In this document: in pieces, positions 49,877-58,555 of the stretch
Layout of the letters: the number at the start of each line of letters is the position of its first letter
Numbering within the stretch: position 1 is the stretch's first letter
Source of the DNA: an uncultured bacterium
GTDB taxonomy: Bacteria > Bacillota > Clostridia > Oscillospirales > Acutalibacteraceae
NCBI GenBank assembly: GCA_905215855.1
Contig: CAJMRT010000003.1
Coordinates: 1-64,000 of the forward strand
Length of the DNA stretch: 64,000 nucleotides
Direction: 5' to 3'
Made by a program: the position numbers and the translations under genes
The notes under the pieces: generated by a model
What the model was told of the DNA's origin: nothing
Database searches by the model: none
Seen by the model: the letters and a program-made list of their open reading frames with translations, nothing else

Positions 49877-51178
49877 TCAGTTAAAAAGATTGCTCATACT
49901 GTCAAGCTGAACCTGAGTGTTGGCACTCATTACGCCGTTCATAAACAGCACTTCGTCAATGCCGTTTGTCTTGCAGTAATCAACAAGATTCTGATTGAAA
50001 TATCTAAAGTCGATAACATGAACTTCTTCGTAGTTATTTGTAAGGTACGGAACAAAAGCGTTGCCGTAGCTTTCCTTTACAACGGCAATCTTCTTGCCTG
50101 CTGTTGCATTTTCAGAACTTGACTTGAGAACAGTGAGAGCGTTATCACCCATAATGAACACACCGTATGTGTTTGCACCGCCCCCTGCAGCTTCATAGTA
50201 CGGACTTTCGTAGCTTGCCGAAGAACCGTCGGCTTGAGTAATATCCATTGTCACATTGTATGGTAGTTTCCAGTAACTTACCGTGTCGCTGTCAAGTCCG
50301 TCTGCCGAGTTTGTAAACGAGCCGGTAAAGCCGTTGATCTTCTGTTCCTCACAGTCGTCAAGTGAAAGAACAGGCAAATCATTTGTATCGGCAAACGCTG
50401 TGTAGGCATAGTAAGAACCAAGACCTGTCCAGTGATGATCGCTCTTGAAGTAGATGTAATCCGTGTTATGCTCCGCAAGACGGTTGTAGCAGTTAATCGG
50501 AGTTACCTTGTCCGAAAGAGCCGCATATGCAGCCTTGATGTTGTCAGCCTGTGAAGTTGACGGAGCATCGCTGTCCTTAAGTCTTTGCGGAAGTCCCATT
50601 TCTGTGTGGTTCGGAACAATCATATCATACACCTTTACGGAACTACCGAACTTGTCTGCAAAACCGTTGATTGTCTGTGCATAGTTCTGAGCTCTTGCGT
50701 CATCACTTCCGAACAACTCGTAGCCTGTCTTGTTCCACACATAAATACTGTATGCAAGAGTACCTTTAGTATTATTGTCCTTTATGTTAGGTGTCATAAA
50801 GTAGGTTGGTGAAAGCTCATCCGCTGCATTGGCAGAATTATTGGCAGTTGTTGTAGCCTGAACAGCAGGTGCTGTCGTTCCGACTGTTCCTGTCGGAATT
50901 TTTGAAAGCGAGTCGTCCTTTGAACAGCCCTTTATAATAGATGACAAAATCAATATGATAACAAGCAAAATTACAATTGCACTTGTAACAATGATAATTC
51001 TGTTTCTTGTTCTTCTCTTATTTTTTCTTCTGACAGGTCTTCTTGAGGAACGCTGAGAAGACGGCCTTGTGGCATAGCTTGCAGGACGGCGCTGCTGTCT
51101 GCGGCGATATTCGCGGCTGTCTATGCTGTCATCAAAATTATCAAGATCAAAATAATCGTAATCGTTTCGTCTGCTCAT
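49877..51178 (-). CDS. DHHW-family membrane-anchored protein (SGNH-like)
   Basis: A 433-residue protein from ATG 51178, which follows GGGAGAGAACACT; longer in-frame starts run through the promoter. Residues 1-60 are cytoplasmic, first Asp/Tyr-rich (NDYDYFDLDNFDDSIDS), then Arg-rich (SRRPVRRKNKRRTRN). A membrane helix lies at 62-84 (IIIVTSAIVILLVIILILSS), then a Thr-rich linker, then the DHHW domain: MIVPNHTEMGLPQ, YIYFKSDHHWTGLGSYYAYT (the naming motif) and VVKESYGNAFVPYL. The family resembles AlgX/AlgJ-type SGNH enzymes that O-acetylate polysaccharides; the D-H-H-W motif supports a possible acetyl-ester chemistry, but its Firmicute members are not characterised as far as I know. Confidence 0.85.
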   Translation of the reverse strand: MSRRNDYDYFDLDNFDDSIDSREYRRRQQRRPASYATRPSSQRSSRRPVRRKNKRRTRNRIIIVTSAIVILLVIILILSSIIKGCSKDDSLSKIPTGTVGTTAPAVQATTTANNSANAADELSPTYFMTPNIKDNNTKGTLAYSIYVWNKTGYELFGSDDARAQNYAQTINGFADKFGSSVKVYDMIVPNHTEMGLPQRLKDSDAPSTSQADNIKAAYAALSDKVTPINCYNRLAEHNTDYIYFKSDHHWTGLGSYYAYTAFADTNDLPVLSLDDCEEQKINGFTGSFTNSADGLDSDTVSYWKLPYNVTMDITQADGSSASYESPYYEAAGGGANTYGVFIMGDNALTVLKSSSENATAGKKIAVVKESYGNAFVPYLTNNYEEVHVIDFRYFNQNLVDYCKTNGIDEVLFMNGVMSANTQVQLDSMSNLFN

Positions 51179-51301
51179 AGTGTTCTCTCCCAACTCTCCC
51201 GAATGAAGAATAATTATATAAAGCTGCCGGTTACTCACGGCAAATATTGTATTTAAGTCTGCCTCAGCCACGCTTTGGTTGTATGGGACATTATCACTTA
51301 G

Positions 51302-51330
51302 ATTATACAACAGAAAGTCATTAAAAACAA
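51302..51330 (-). promoter_or_regulatory. Promoter of the DHHW-Nudix operon
   Basis: Minus-strand TTGTTT (51330-51325), 17-base spacer, TATAAT (51307-51302). Confidence 0.7.
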
Positions 51331-51444
51331 TACAAAAAGCACAAAAAATACAATTTTCGGGGATAAACCTCACTCATCGAAAAGTCTTTTTAAAAAATTT
51401 ATTGGGACAAATAAAACAAAATTGCAAATATGCCGTTAATTTTC

Positions 51445-51473
51445 TTGAACATATAGGCAATTCGTGATAAAAT
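51445..51473 (+). promoter_or_regulatory. Promoter of the aminotransferase-trpS operon
   Basis: TTGAAC (51445-51450), 17-base spacer, TAAAAT (51468-51473). No T-box or tryptophan leader peptide follows. Confidence 0.65.
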
Positions 51474-51525
51474 TATATGGCATAGAGTTTTTAAAAACCT
51501 TATCATTTGAAAAGGAGCATATACT

Positions 51526-52710
51526 ATGGAATACAAGTTTTCCGACAGGGTTTCAAACCTCAAGCCAAGCGCTATAAGAGAAATCTTTAAATATGCGGCT
51601 GACCCGAGTGTTGTTTCACTTTCGGCAGGCAACCCTTCCCCCGATGCTTTTCCCGCAAAAGAGATTGCGGAAATCTCGGCAAAGGTTCTTGCAGAAGACC
51701 CTATTTCGGTTTTGCAGTACAGTGTTTCGGAGGGTTACACTCCGCTTAGAAAACACCTTATGGAATATATGAAAAAGGAGCACAATACAGGCTCTGACAA
51801 TGACGATATTCTCATCACAACGGGTGCACAGCAGATTATGGATTTGTGTTCAAAGGCTCTTGTAAACGAGGGCGAGGTTGTTATCTGCGAAGCACCGTCA
51901 TTCATCGGTTCGCTCAACACATTCAGAAGCTATAACGCAAAGCTCGTAGGAGTTCCCGTTGAGCCTGACGGTATGAATACCGAAAAACTCGAAGAGGCTT
52001 TAAAAGCCAATCCGAACGCAAAGCTTATTTACACAATCCCGAATTTTCAAAATCCGTCAGGTGTTACAATGAGCCTTGAAAAGCGTAAGAAAGTTTATGA
52101 GCTTGCCAAAAAATACGGCGTTCTCATCATTGAGGACAACCCGTACGGCGATTTGCGTTACAGCGGCGAATATGTTCCGAACATAAAAAGCCTTGATACT
52201 GACGGCATTGTAATCTATGCAGGCTCGTTCTCAAAGGTAATTTCACCGGGTATGCGTGTTGCCTACACAATTGCACCAAAGCCGATTTTCCAAAAGCTTG
52301 TTGTGTGCAAGCAGGGCAACGATGTTCACACTAATATTTGGTCGCAGTATGTATGCGATGAATTTATCACAAAGTACGACTTCAACGCTCACCTTGCAAA
52401 GCTGCGTGAAATCTACACAAAGAAAGCAAGCTTCTGTATGGAGCTTCTCGACAAATACTGCGCACCGAAAATCACATATCACAAAATTGACGGCGGTCTT
52501 TTCATATGGTGCGACTTGCCAGAAGAAATTGATATGCCGAATTTCTGCAAGGAACTCGTTCTCAAAAAGGTTTGCGTAGTTCCGGGCAATGCATTTTTAA
52601 CAGACGAAAACGAAACATGTCACAGTTTCAGAATAAACTTTTCAACACCGACTGACGAACAGCTTGAAAGAGGAATTAAAATCCTCGGCGAGTATGCAAA
52701 CAGTCTTTAA
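51526..52710 (+). CDS. PLP-dependent aminotransferase, class I/II (MocR/LysN-like)
   Basis: A 394-residue fold-type I aminotransferase. The PLP lysine is in IYAGSFSKVISPGMRVAYTI, the Asp-x-x-Tyr cofactor region in IIEDNPYGDLRYSG, the N-terminal signature is DPSVVSLSAGNPSPDAFPAK and LQYSVSEGYTPLRKHLMEYM, and the substrate Arg is in HSFRINFSTPT. This form without a GntR domain is close to 2-aminoadipate/aromatic aminotransferases (LysN, ARO8-like). The amino acid it uses cannot be told; its place 15 bases before trpS hints at aromatic amino acids, which is only context. The ATG follows AAAGGAGCATATACT. Confidence 0.9.
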   Translation: MEYKFSDRVSNLKPSAIREIFKYAADPSVVSLSAGNPSPDAFPAKEIAEISAKVLAEDPISVLQYSVSEGYTPLRKHLMEYMKKEHNTGSDNDDILITTGAQQIMDLCSKALVNEGEVVICEAPSFIGSLNTFRSYNAKLVGVPVEPDGMNTEKLEEALKANPNAKLIYTIPNFQNPSGVTMSLEKRKKVYELAKKYGVLIIEDNPYGDLRYSGEYVPNIKSLDTDGIVIYAGSFSKVISPGMRVAYTIAPKPIFQKLVVCKQGNDVHTNIWSQYVCDEFITKYDFNAHLAKLREIYTKKASFCMELLDKYCAPKITYHKIDGGLFIWCDLPEEIDMPNFCKELVLKKVCVVPGNAFLTDENETCHSFRINFSTPTDEQLERGIKILGEYANSL

Positions 52711-52725
52711 TCACGGAGGACAATT

Positions 52726-53724
52726 ATGGAAAATCAGACAAAAAAAGAGGTTGTATTCAGTGCAATACAGCCCAGCGGAACAATTACACTCGGCAACTAT
52801 CTCGGTGCAGTTCGCAACTGGGTTACAATGCAGAACGAATACGACTGCATTTACGCTCTTGCAGATTTGCACACAATCACAGTAAGACAGACTCCTGCCG
52901 TTATGCGTAAAAACATAATTGACGCTTATGCTTCAATTATGGCTTGCGGCATTGATGTTGAAAAGAGTCTTTTCTTCATTCAGAGCCATGTTCACACTCA
53001 CGCAGAGCTTGCATGGGCGCTCAGCTGTTACACACAGTTCGGCGAACTTTCAAGAATGACACAGTTCAAGGACAAGTCTGCAAAGCATGCTGACAACATT
53101 AACGCAGGTCTTTTCACATATCCTGTACTTATGGCTGCCGACATTCTTCTTTATCAGGCAGACAAAGTGCCTGTTGGTGCAGACCAGAAACAGCACATTG
53201 AAATCACAAGAAACATTGCAGAGCGTTTTAACGGTCTTTACGGCAATGTGTTCAAGATTCCGGACGGTTTCATTCCAAAGAACGGTGCAAGAGTTATGAG
53301 CCTTCAGGACCCGACAAGAAAGATGAGTAAGTCAGACGAAAATGTAAACGGCTGTGTACATCTTCTTGACACACCTGAAGTTATTATGAAAAAATTCAAG
53401 AGAGCCGTTACAGACAGCGAAGCTAAGGTTCGTTATGCAGAGGGTAAAGACGGTGTAAACAACCTTATGGCTATTTACAGTGCAGTTACAGGTCTTTCAT
53501 ATGAGCAGATTGAAAGAGATTTTGACGGCAAGGGTTACGGCGACTTCAAGACTGCGGTAGGCGAGGCAGTTGTTGAAGAACTCCGTCCTATCCGTGAACG
53601 CTATGAAAAGCTTGTTGCAGACAAGGCATATCTCGAAAGTTGTTACAGAAAAGCAGATGAAATTGCTCTTAAAATCAGCAGCCGTACAATGGGCAAGGTT
53701 ATGAAGAAAATCGGTTTCATTTAA
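52726..53724 (+). CDS. trpS: Tryptophanyl-tRNA synthetase
   Basis: A 332-residue class I synthetase. The HIGH-like motif is in SAIQPSGTITLGNYLGAVRN (T-L-G-N form of bacterial TrpRS) and the KMSKS motif in DPTRKMSKSDENVNG. Tryptophan-pocket residues are in CIYALADLHTITVRQTP, YPVLMAADILLYQADKVPVG and ADQKQHIEITRNIAERFN. The full family length is present, with the C-terminal anticodon-binding helices ending MGKVMKKIGFI. The ATG follows GGAGGACAATT, 15 bases after the aminotransferase, and the next gene follows after 17 bases. No N-terminal extension. Confidence 0.97.
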   Translation: MENQTKKEVVFSAIQPSGTITLGNYLGAVRNWVTMQNEYDCIYALADLHTITVRQTPAVMRKNIIDAYASIMACGIDVEKSLFFIQSHVHTHAELAWALSCYTQFGELSRMTQFKDKSAKHADNINAGLFTYPVLMAADILLYQADKVPVGADQKQHIEITRNIAERFNGLYGNVFKIPDGFIPKNGARVMSLQDPTRKMSKSDENVNGCVHLLDTPEVIMKKFKRAVTDSEAKVRYAEGKDGVNNLMAIYSAVTGLSYEQIERDFDGKGYGDFKTAVGEAVVEELRPIRERYEKLVADKAYLESCYRKADEIALKISSRTMGKVMKKIGFI

Positions 53725-53741
53725 TCGGGAGAAGTTATTTT

Positions 53742-54953
53742 ATGACAAAAATCGAAAGCAAAGCGATTGACTTTATCAAGAAAAATATTCTTCTGTTTCT
53801 GCTTGCTGCTGTTACAATTTTGGCTGTTTTTATCAGAATTTGCGGAGGAATAGATTATAAAAGCGATGATTTCAACAGCTTTCTATATCCGTGGTGGCGC
53901 ATAATCAAGCAGAGTGATTTTACAGGACTTGCCACTCAGGTGGGCAACTACAACATTCCGTATCAGGTAATAATTTACTTGATGACATTGTTGCCGTTCA
54001 GTGCATTGCAGTCGTACAAAATCGTATCAATAATCTTTGACTTTGTGCTTGCGTTCTCTTCGGCGGCACTTGTGTATTCGTTTGTAAAAAGCAACGCAAA
54101 GTTAAAGGCGGCAATCACTTACTCTGCCGTACTTCTTTCGACAACGGTAATTTTTAACTCATCATTTTGGGCACAGTGCGATTCGATTTACACATCGTTT
54201 ATAATTCTGGCAATCCTGTTTTTGCACAAGGACAAGCCGATTGCAGCATTTGTATTCATCGGCATTGCATTTGCATTCAAACTGCAAACCGTGTTCATCA
54301 TTCCCGTTTTGCTCTATTACTGGATTTCGACAAAGAAAATCTCAATTTTGCATTTCTTTATTATTCCCGCAGTTGATGTTATAATGTGCCTGCCTGCAAT
54401 TATTATGGGCAGACCGTTTATAGACATTATCACAATCTATGCGGAACAGACTGATTACGGAAAGTTGATTCAGATGAACTGCCCGAACTTCTATGCACTT
54501 ATGTGCGAGGGCAACGATATGACATATTACTATCTGTTCAAGCAGTTCTCGGTTCTCCTCACAATTGCCGTTCTCGGAATTATGATGTGCGTCATCATCT
54601 GTAAAAAGGTTGATTTAAGGAATATGGAAACATTCCTCCTCACCTCTGCGTGGACTGTGTTCACCTGCATTATGTTCCTTTCGTCAATGCACGAACGCTA
54701 CGGTTATCTGCTTGACATCATTTTAATTGTCTATGCGGTTATAAGTGCAAAACACCTGTGGATTCCGATTGTGTCAACGCTTATAAGCCTGAGAGGCTAT
54801 TGCTACTATCTGTTCTCCTACGAGCTTGTAAGCCTCAAGGTGACCGCAATCATCTGCACCGCACTTTATGTTTATATAACATTCCTGCTCGTAAAAACAA
54901 TTTTCAAAATTAAATCCTCTGATAAATTGCCAAAAGAGTCGATTTTAAATTGA
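53742..54953 (+). CDS. GT-C-like integral membrane protein (putative polyprenyl-phosphate sugar glycosyltransferase)
   Basis: A 403-residue protein with about ten membrane segments. In the first external loop there are acidic residues after helix one (RICGGIDYKSDDFNSFLYPW), the place where GT-C enzymes carry their catalytic Asp. NSSFWAQCDSIYTSFIILAI is the conserved strip of mannosyl- and arabinosyltransferase-like proteins (W-x-Q-x-D), and FLSSMHERYGYLLDIILIVY the H-E-R-Y motif. These suggest an enzyme that uses lipid-linked sugars to glycosylate proteins or glycans outside. Substrate unknown. It follows trpS by 17 bases, but its role has no apparent link with it. The ATG follows GGGAGAAG. 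Confidence 0.75.
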   Translation: MTKIESKAIDFIKKNILLFLLAAVTILAVFIRICGGIDYKSDDFNSFLYPWWRIIKQSDFTGLATQVGNYNIPYQVIIYLMTLLPFSALQSYKIVSIIFDFVLAFSSAALVYSFVKSNAKLKAAITYSAVLLSTTVIFNSSFWAQCDSIYTSFIILAILFLHKDKPIAAFVFIGIAFAFKLQTVFIIPVLLYYWISTKKISILHFFIIPAVDVIMCLPAIIMGRPFIDIITIYAEQTDYGKLIQMNCPNFYALMCEGNDMTYYYLFKQFSVLLTIAVLGIMMCVIICKKVDLRNMETFLLTSAWTVFTCIMFLSSMHERYGYLLDIILIVYAVISAKHLWIPIVSTLISLRGYCYYLFSYELVSLKVTAIICTALYVYITFLLVKTIFKIKSSDKLPKESILN

Positions 54954-54978
54954 CATTTTTAATATTTAACAGACTAAA

Positions 54979-55023
54979 CAAAATCCGAAACCCTTTGAAA
55001 TAGGTTTCGGATTTTGCTTTTTG
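54979..55023. terminator. Bidirectional terminator between convergent genes
   Basis: AAAATCCGAAACC pairs with GGTTTCGGATTTT (55003-55015), with T runs on both strands (GCTTTTTG plus; TTTGTTT minus). Confidence 0.8.
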
Positions 55024-55040
55024 TATGATTATAAAATAAA

Positions 55041-56834
55041 TTACTTCTTGCTTTCAAGCCACATATCAAGGGCTTTTTCGTAGACATCAATGCTTGTGAT
55101 TCCGAGATTCATAATGAATGTGTGATATTCCTTTGCGTCAAAGCTTGAGCCAAGCTCGCTTTCGGCTGTTTCACGCATATCAATCATCTTGAGGTAGCCT
55201 ACGGTATAGGGGAGAAAATAACCCGGATTTGAACGGGCAAGGTCATACGCCTCTTTTGTTGCGGCTGTAACGCTCTCATTGTCAGCCGAACCGAGTGCCG
55301 TTGACATATACTCCTTGACTTTATCGTAATCCCAGCCGTTGTAGTTCACACCGACATCGACCATGGAGTAAAGAATATAGCCGAGAATATCATTTGCGTA
55401 GATAAGCTTCTTAATGCCATCGCTCGTATCAAGGTAATCAAGCGTACATTTCGAGGCATACTGCGCCCAACCCTCGGTTGCGCCCATAAAGTTTAAAATC
55501 TTGCGTACATTCGGGATATCCTTGTTTGCATTTGATGCGGTAAACTGATAAAGATGACCCGGATAGCCTTCGTGGGCAAGGGTTGTGTACATCTGAGTCA
55601 TACCCTTATTTGCAAAATCGGGATTTATCTTGATAATATTAACGCTTGTATCGTCAATTCGTCCCTGAACATAGTACGCTCCCACATTGTCGCTCTTTGC
55701 GGAATCGCTCATATAATCTGCCGTGTAAGAGGTTGTAACTGGAGTCGGAAAGTCCTCCTCGATATTCTCAATCAAAAATTCAAGTACCTCATCGGCGTCC
55801 TTAAAGTCGGGTTTGTAGTCCTGAAATTTGCTCAAGTCATCCTGCGAAACATTGCTCATGCTCATTCCAACCTTTGTAAAGCTGTTTGTAAGGTATGACT
55901 TAAGCTCCTCGGGAGTCATACTGCTGCTTGTTTTGTCTTTGACAATTGCCGAATAATACTTTTTGCCGATTTTGCCGTAACCGCAAAGACCTTCTTCGTT
56001 TTTGCCTGATTTTTTTAGACTTTCAAGTGCTGAATTTGCTGATTTCAAAGCAGGGATGTAGTATTCTTCAAAATACTTTTTGTTGGTTTCGACAACAGTC
56101 TTTTCCTCGGAATCGCTAAGACCGAGTGACTTTATTCTCGACTCAAACTCGTCAACAAGCACGGACTTGTCATTCTTAATATGCTTTTCGCACTCGTCAA
56201 TTGACTGCTGTGCAATATCTTCAGCCATAAAGTAGCCGTCCTCAGCCTGTTTCCTTGTGAACTCAATACACTCGTCCATATAGCGTTTTGTGTCCTTCAA
56301 AACAGCGAGGTAGAGGTCTGTATCGTCTTTTTCATAGAAAGTGAACTCTGACAAAGTTGTAAAGAGGTTTGTAATAATTCCCGACTGCGGTGCAAAAATA
56401 CTCTGCAATTCTGTTGTTCCCTCATATGAAAGCTGAATTTCAAAGTAGCTTTCAAGGGTGTCATAGGTCTGCTTTTGAGAAGAAGTAAGTCCCGAACGGT
56501 CAAACTCCTCCAAATCCGTTTTTGCCTCTTTCAGTTTATCAAGGGATTCTTTTGTATCTTTATCGGACACATGACCAAGGGTATAGTCCTCCTCGTCATA
56601 TTTCAGACCGTAGTCCGACGGATTTGAAATATCAAAATGTGCGGTAAGAGCATCATCCTCAAGTTCTTCCGAAAACAAACCGTCACAATATTTATCAAAC
56701 TGAATTTGTGCATCCGTTTTGGTTGGTTCTGTGTCAGAGTCAAAGTCACAGGCACAGACAGAAAATGCCATAACGGCACACAACATAACAGCAAGCGTAC
56801 CCTTGAGTGACTTTTTATTTATAATTTTCTTCAT
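55041..56834 (-). CDS. DUF885 family lipoprotein, putative metallopeptidase
   Basis: A 597-residue protein from ATG 56834 behind GGAGGACAAA; a longer frame to 56894 has no such site. Residues 1-28 form a lipoprotein signal (LAVMLCAVMAFSVCACDFDS, two Cys; either could be the lipid site). DUF885 domain residues about 60-590. The zinc-binding motif is LAHEGYPGHLYQFTASN (H-E-x-x-x-H) with the further Glu in MGATEGWAQYASKC; these are the recognised features of DUF885 peptidases, long helical proteins that take dipeptides or small peptides in characterised cases. It acts outside, bound to the membrane. The promoter lies at 56866-56894. Confidence 0.88.
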   Translation of the reverse strand: MKKIINKKSLKGTLAVMLCAVMAFSVCACDFDSDTEPTKTDAQIQFDKYCDGLFSEELEDDALTAHFDISNPSDYGLKYDEEDYTLGHVSDKDTKESLDKLKEAKTDLEEFDRSGLTSSQKQTYDTLESYFEIQLSYEGTTELQSIFAPQSGIITNLFTTLSEFTFYEKDDTDLYLAVLKDTKRYMDECIEFTRKQAEDGYFMAEDIAQQSIDECEKHIKNDKSVLVDEFESRIKSLGLSDSEEKTVVETNKKYFEEYYIPALKSANSALESLKKSGKNEEGLCGYGKIGKKYYSAIVKDKTSSSMTPEELKSYLTNSFTKVGMSMSNVSQDDLSKFQDYKPDFKDADEVLEFLIENIEEDFPTPVTTSYTADYMSDSAKSDNVGAYYVQGRIDDTSVNIIKINPDFANKGMTQMYTTLAHEGYPGHLYQFTASNANKDIPNVRKILNFMGATEGWAQYASKCTLDYLDTSDGIKKLIYANDILGYILYSMVDVGVNYNGWDYDKVKEYMSTALGSADNESVTAATKEAYDLARSNPGYFLPYTVGYLKMIDMRETAESELGSSFDAKEYHTFIMNLGITSIDVYEKALDMWLESKK

Positions 56835-56865
56835 TTTGTCCTCCGTAAAGATTGTTGTTTTCCAA

Positions 56866-56894
56866 AGTATAACATATTGTTGTCTGTTATTCAA
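56866..56894 (-). promoter_or_regulatory. Promoter of the DUF885 lipoprotein
   Basis: Minus-strand TTGAAT (56894-56889), 17-base spacer, TATACT (56871-56866). Confidence 0.65.
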
Positions 56895-57146
56895 TGATTA
56901 TTTTTCATTTTACCCTTTTCCGCAGTAACCGTGGCAACGCTCAAAAGGCATTGCCGTTCTTTTTCAACAATTGTTGAAAACTATGTGGAAAATGTGTATA
57001 ATAATTAACCCAGTCCAATTGCATTTTTGTAAATTGTAACCATTTGTAATTATTTGTAATTTTCTCAAAGAATTAAAAGCCTGCATAGAGAACTGTATAA
57101 CAAAAGCTGTGTATATATTCGGCTTGTTTTTGCAAACAAACCGATT

Positions 57147-57169
57147 GGCGAACACGGTTCGCCCCTACA
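57147..57169. repeat. Fragment of the MITE-like repeat
   Basis: GGCGAACACGGTTCGCC then CCTACA: a palindrome and the same right end (GGTTCGCCCCTACA) as the element at 47036-47187, ten bases from the MATE stop codon. Confidence 0.6.
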
Positions 57170-57178
57170 AATAAAACG

Positions 57179-58522
57179 CTAACTAACTTTTCTCTTTTTC
57201 AAATAATAACCAACACCGAATGCGTCAGCCAAGAACCAACCTATGGGGATGGAGAGCCATATTCCGATAACGCCGATTAGGGGTATTCCTGACAAAACAA
57301 GTGACAGCAGAACTCTTGTGCCGAGTGAAATCACAGTCAGCATGACTGACATAAACGGCTTGTTTACGGCACGATAGTAGCCGTACAGCATAAATAAGAT
57401 TCCTATACCGATGTAGCACGCACCCTCAATTCGCAGATACTGCGAGCCGATTTCAATTGTCTGCACATTTGAGCTGTCAACAAAAATGCTCATTAAAGCA
57501 CCCGAAAGGCTGAAAACAATTACGCTGACAACTGCGCTGAAAATTGCAACGCTTATCACGGCTTGTTTTATTCCCGACTTTATTCGGTCAATTTTCCCAG
57601 CACCGAAGTTTTGTGCAACAAAAACCGAAAATGCGTTTCCGAAGTCCTGCAACGGCATATAGGCGATTGTGTCAATCTTTACGGCAACCGCAAAAGCCGC
57701 CATAACAACTGCGCCAAAGCTGTTGACAATTCCCTGAACAACGAGTATGCCGAAGTTCATAACCGACTGTTGCAGACAGGTGAAGCCCGACAGCGACAAA
57801 ATATTTTTGAATTTTGCTCTGTCAAAATGCAGATCGGATTTTCTCACCCTGTATTCGGGACAGGCAAAGAGGAAGTACAGCAAAAGTCCTACTCCCGAAA
57901 TGTACTGTGAAATCACGGTTGCAACCGCCGCACCGACAATTCCCATATCGAGCGAAATCACAAAATACAGGTCAAGTCCGACATTAAGTACAACCGACAC
58001 CGCAAGGAAAACAAGCGGTAAAAACGAGTTGCCCACGGCACGCAAAAGATTTGATATGTAATTGTAAAGAAATGTGGCAAAAAATCCGATAAATACCCAT
58101 AAAAGGTATGATTTAATATCACCGACAATTTCGGGCGGAACGCACAAAAGCGTTATTATAGGATCTATAAAAATATAAATGAGCGCCGTTATCAACAGCG
58201 TGAGCGAGCCTATAAAAACCGATGACATAAAGATTCCGCCACGGATCTCGTCATTTCGTTTTCGACCGAAAGCCATTGACACAAACGCACCCGTACCGAG
58301 CGAAAGTCCGATTATAACCGAATTGAGAAAGGTCAAAAGTGTATATGACGAGCCGACTGCCGCAAGGGCATTGTCGCCAACATATTTTCCGACCACCCAT
58401 GTATCGGCAAGGTTGTAAAACTGCTGAAACACATTGCCGAGCATAAGCGGTACTGCAAAAGACCACAGGCCGCCTGTTATACTGCCTGTGGTCAAATCTC
58501 TGTTTTTATTTAGTTTTATCAC
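57179..58522 (-). CDS. MATE family efflux transporter
   Basis: A 447-residue protein with 12 membrane helices in two similar halves, an antiporter that exports drugs or metabolites with Na+ or H+. N half: WSFAVPLMLGNVFQQFYNLA with DTWVVGKYVGDNALAAVGSS, the typical beginning of the DinF/NorM-like group. The C half starts SLSGFTCLQQSVMNFGILVV and QGIVNSFGAVVMAAFAVAVK, FGNAFSVFVAQNFGAGK. The codons for about residues 11-21 hold a perfect ten-base inverted repeat (GACCACAGGC and GCCTGTGGTC, 58461-58493), which would be a strong stem near the start of the message. Substrate unknown. The ATG at 58522 is not preceded by a strong site. Confidence 0.92.
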   Translation of the reverse strand: MIKLNKNRDLTTGSITGGLWSFAVPLMLGNVFQQFYNLADTWVVGKYVGDNALAAVGSSYTLLTFLNSVIIGLSLGTGAFVSMAFGRKRNDEIRGGIFMSSVFIGSLTLLITALIYIFIDPIITLLCVPPEIVGDIKSYLLWVFIGFFATFLYNYISNLLRAVGNSFLPLVFLAVSVVLNVGLDLYFVISLDMGIVGAAVATVISQYISGVGLLLYFLFACPEYRVRKSDLHFDRAKFKNILSLSGFTCLQQSVMNFGILVVQGIVNSFGAVVMAAFAVAVKIDTIAYMPLQDFGNAFSVFVAQNFGAGKIDRIKSGIKQAVISVAIFSAVVSVIVFSLSGALMSIFVDSSNVQTIEIGSQYLRIEGACYIGIGILFMLYGYYRAVNKPFMSVMLTVISLGTRVLLSLVLSGIPLIGVIGIWLSIPIGWFLADAFGVGYYLKKRKVS

Positions 58523-58555
58523 AAAATCATTCCGTTGCGACCGCAGATTCTGCGG

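Larger units (their letters stand above)
51179..51525. other. Divergent intergenic region, DHHW protein / aminotransferase
   Basis: 347 bases with one promoter per side (51302-51330 minus, 51445-51473 plus). Nothing else coding; A/T tracts between the promoters. Confidence 0.6.
56835..57178. other. Intergenic region between the DUF885 and MATE genes
   Basis: 344 bases: promoter of the DUF885 gene, one DnaA-box-like TGTGGAAAA (56984-56992) in a GTTGAAAACTATGTGGAAAA context that resembles the one near 48857, TTTGTAATTATTTGTAATTT repeats near 57040, and a MITE-end fragment (57147-57169). Confidence 0.5.
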
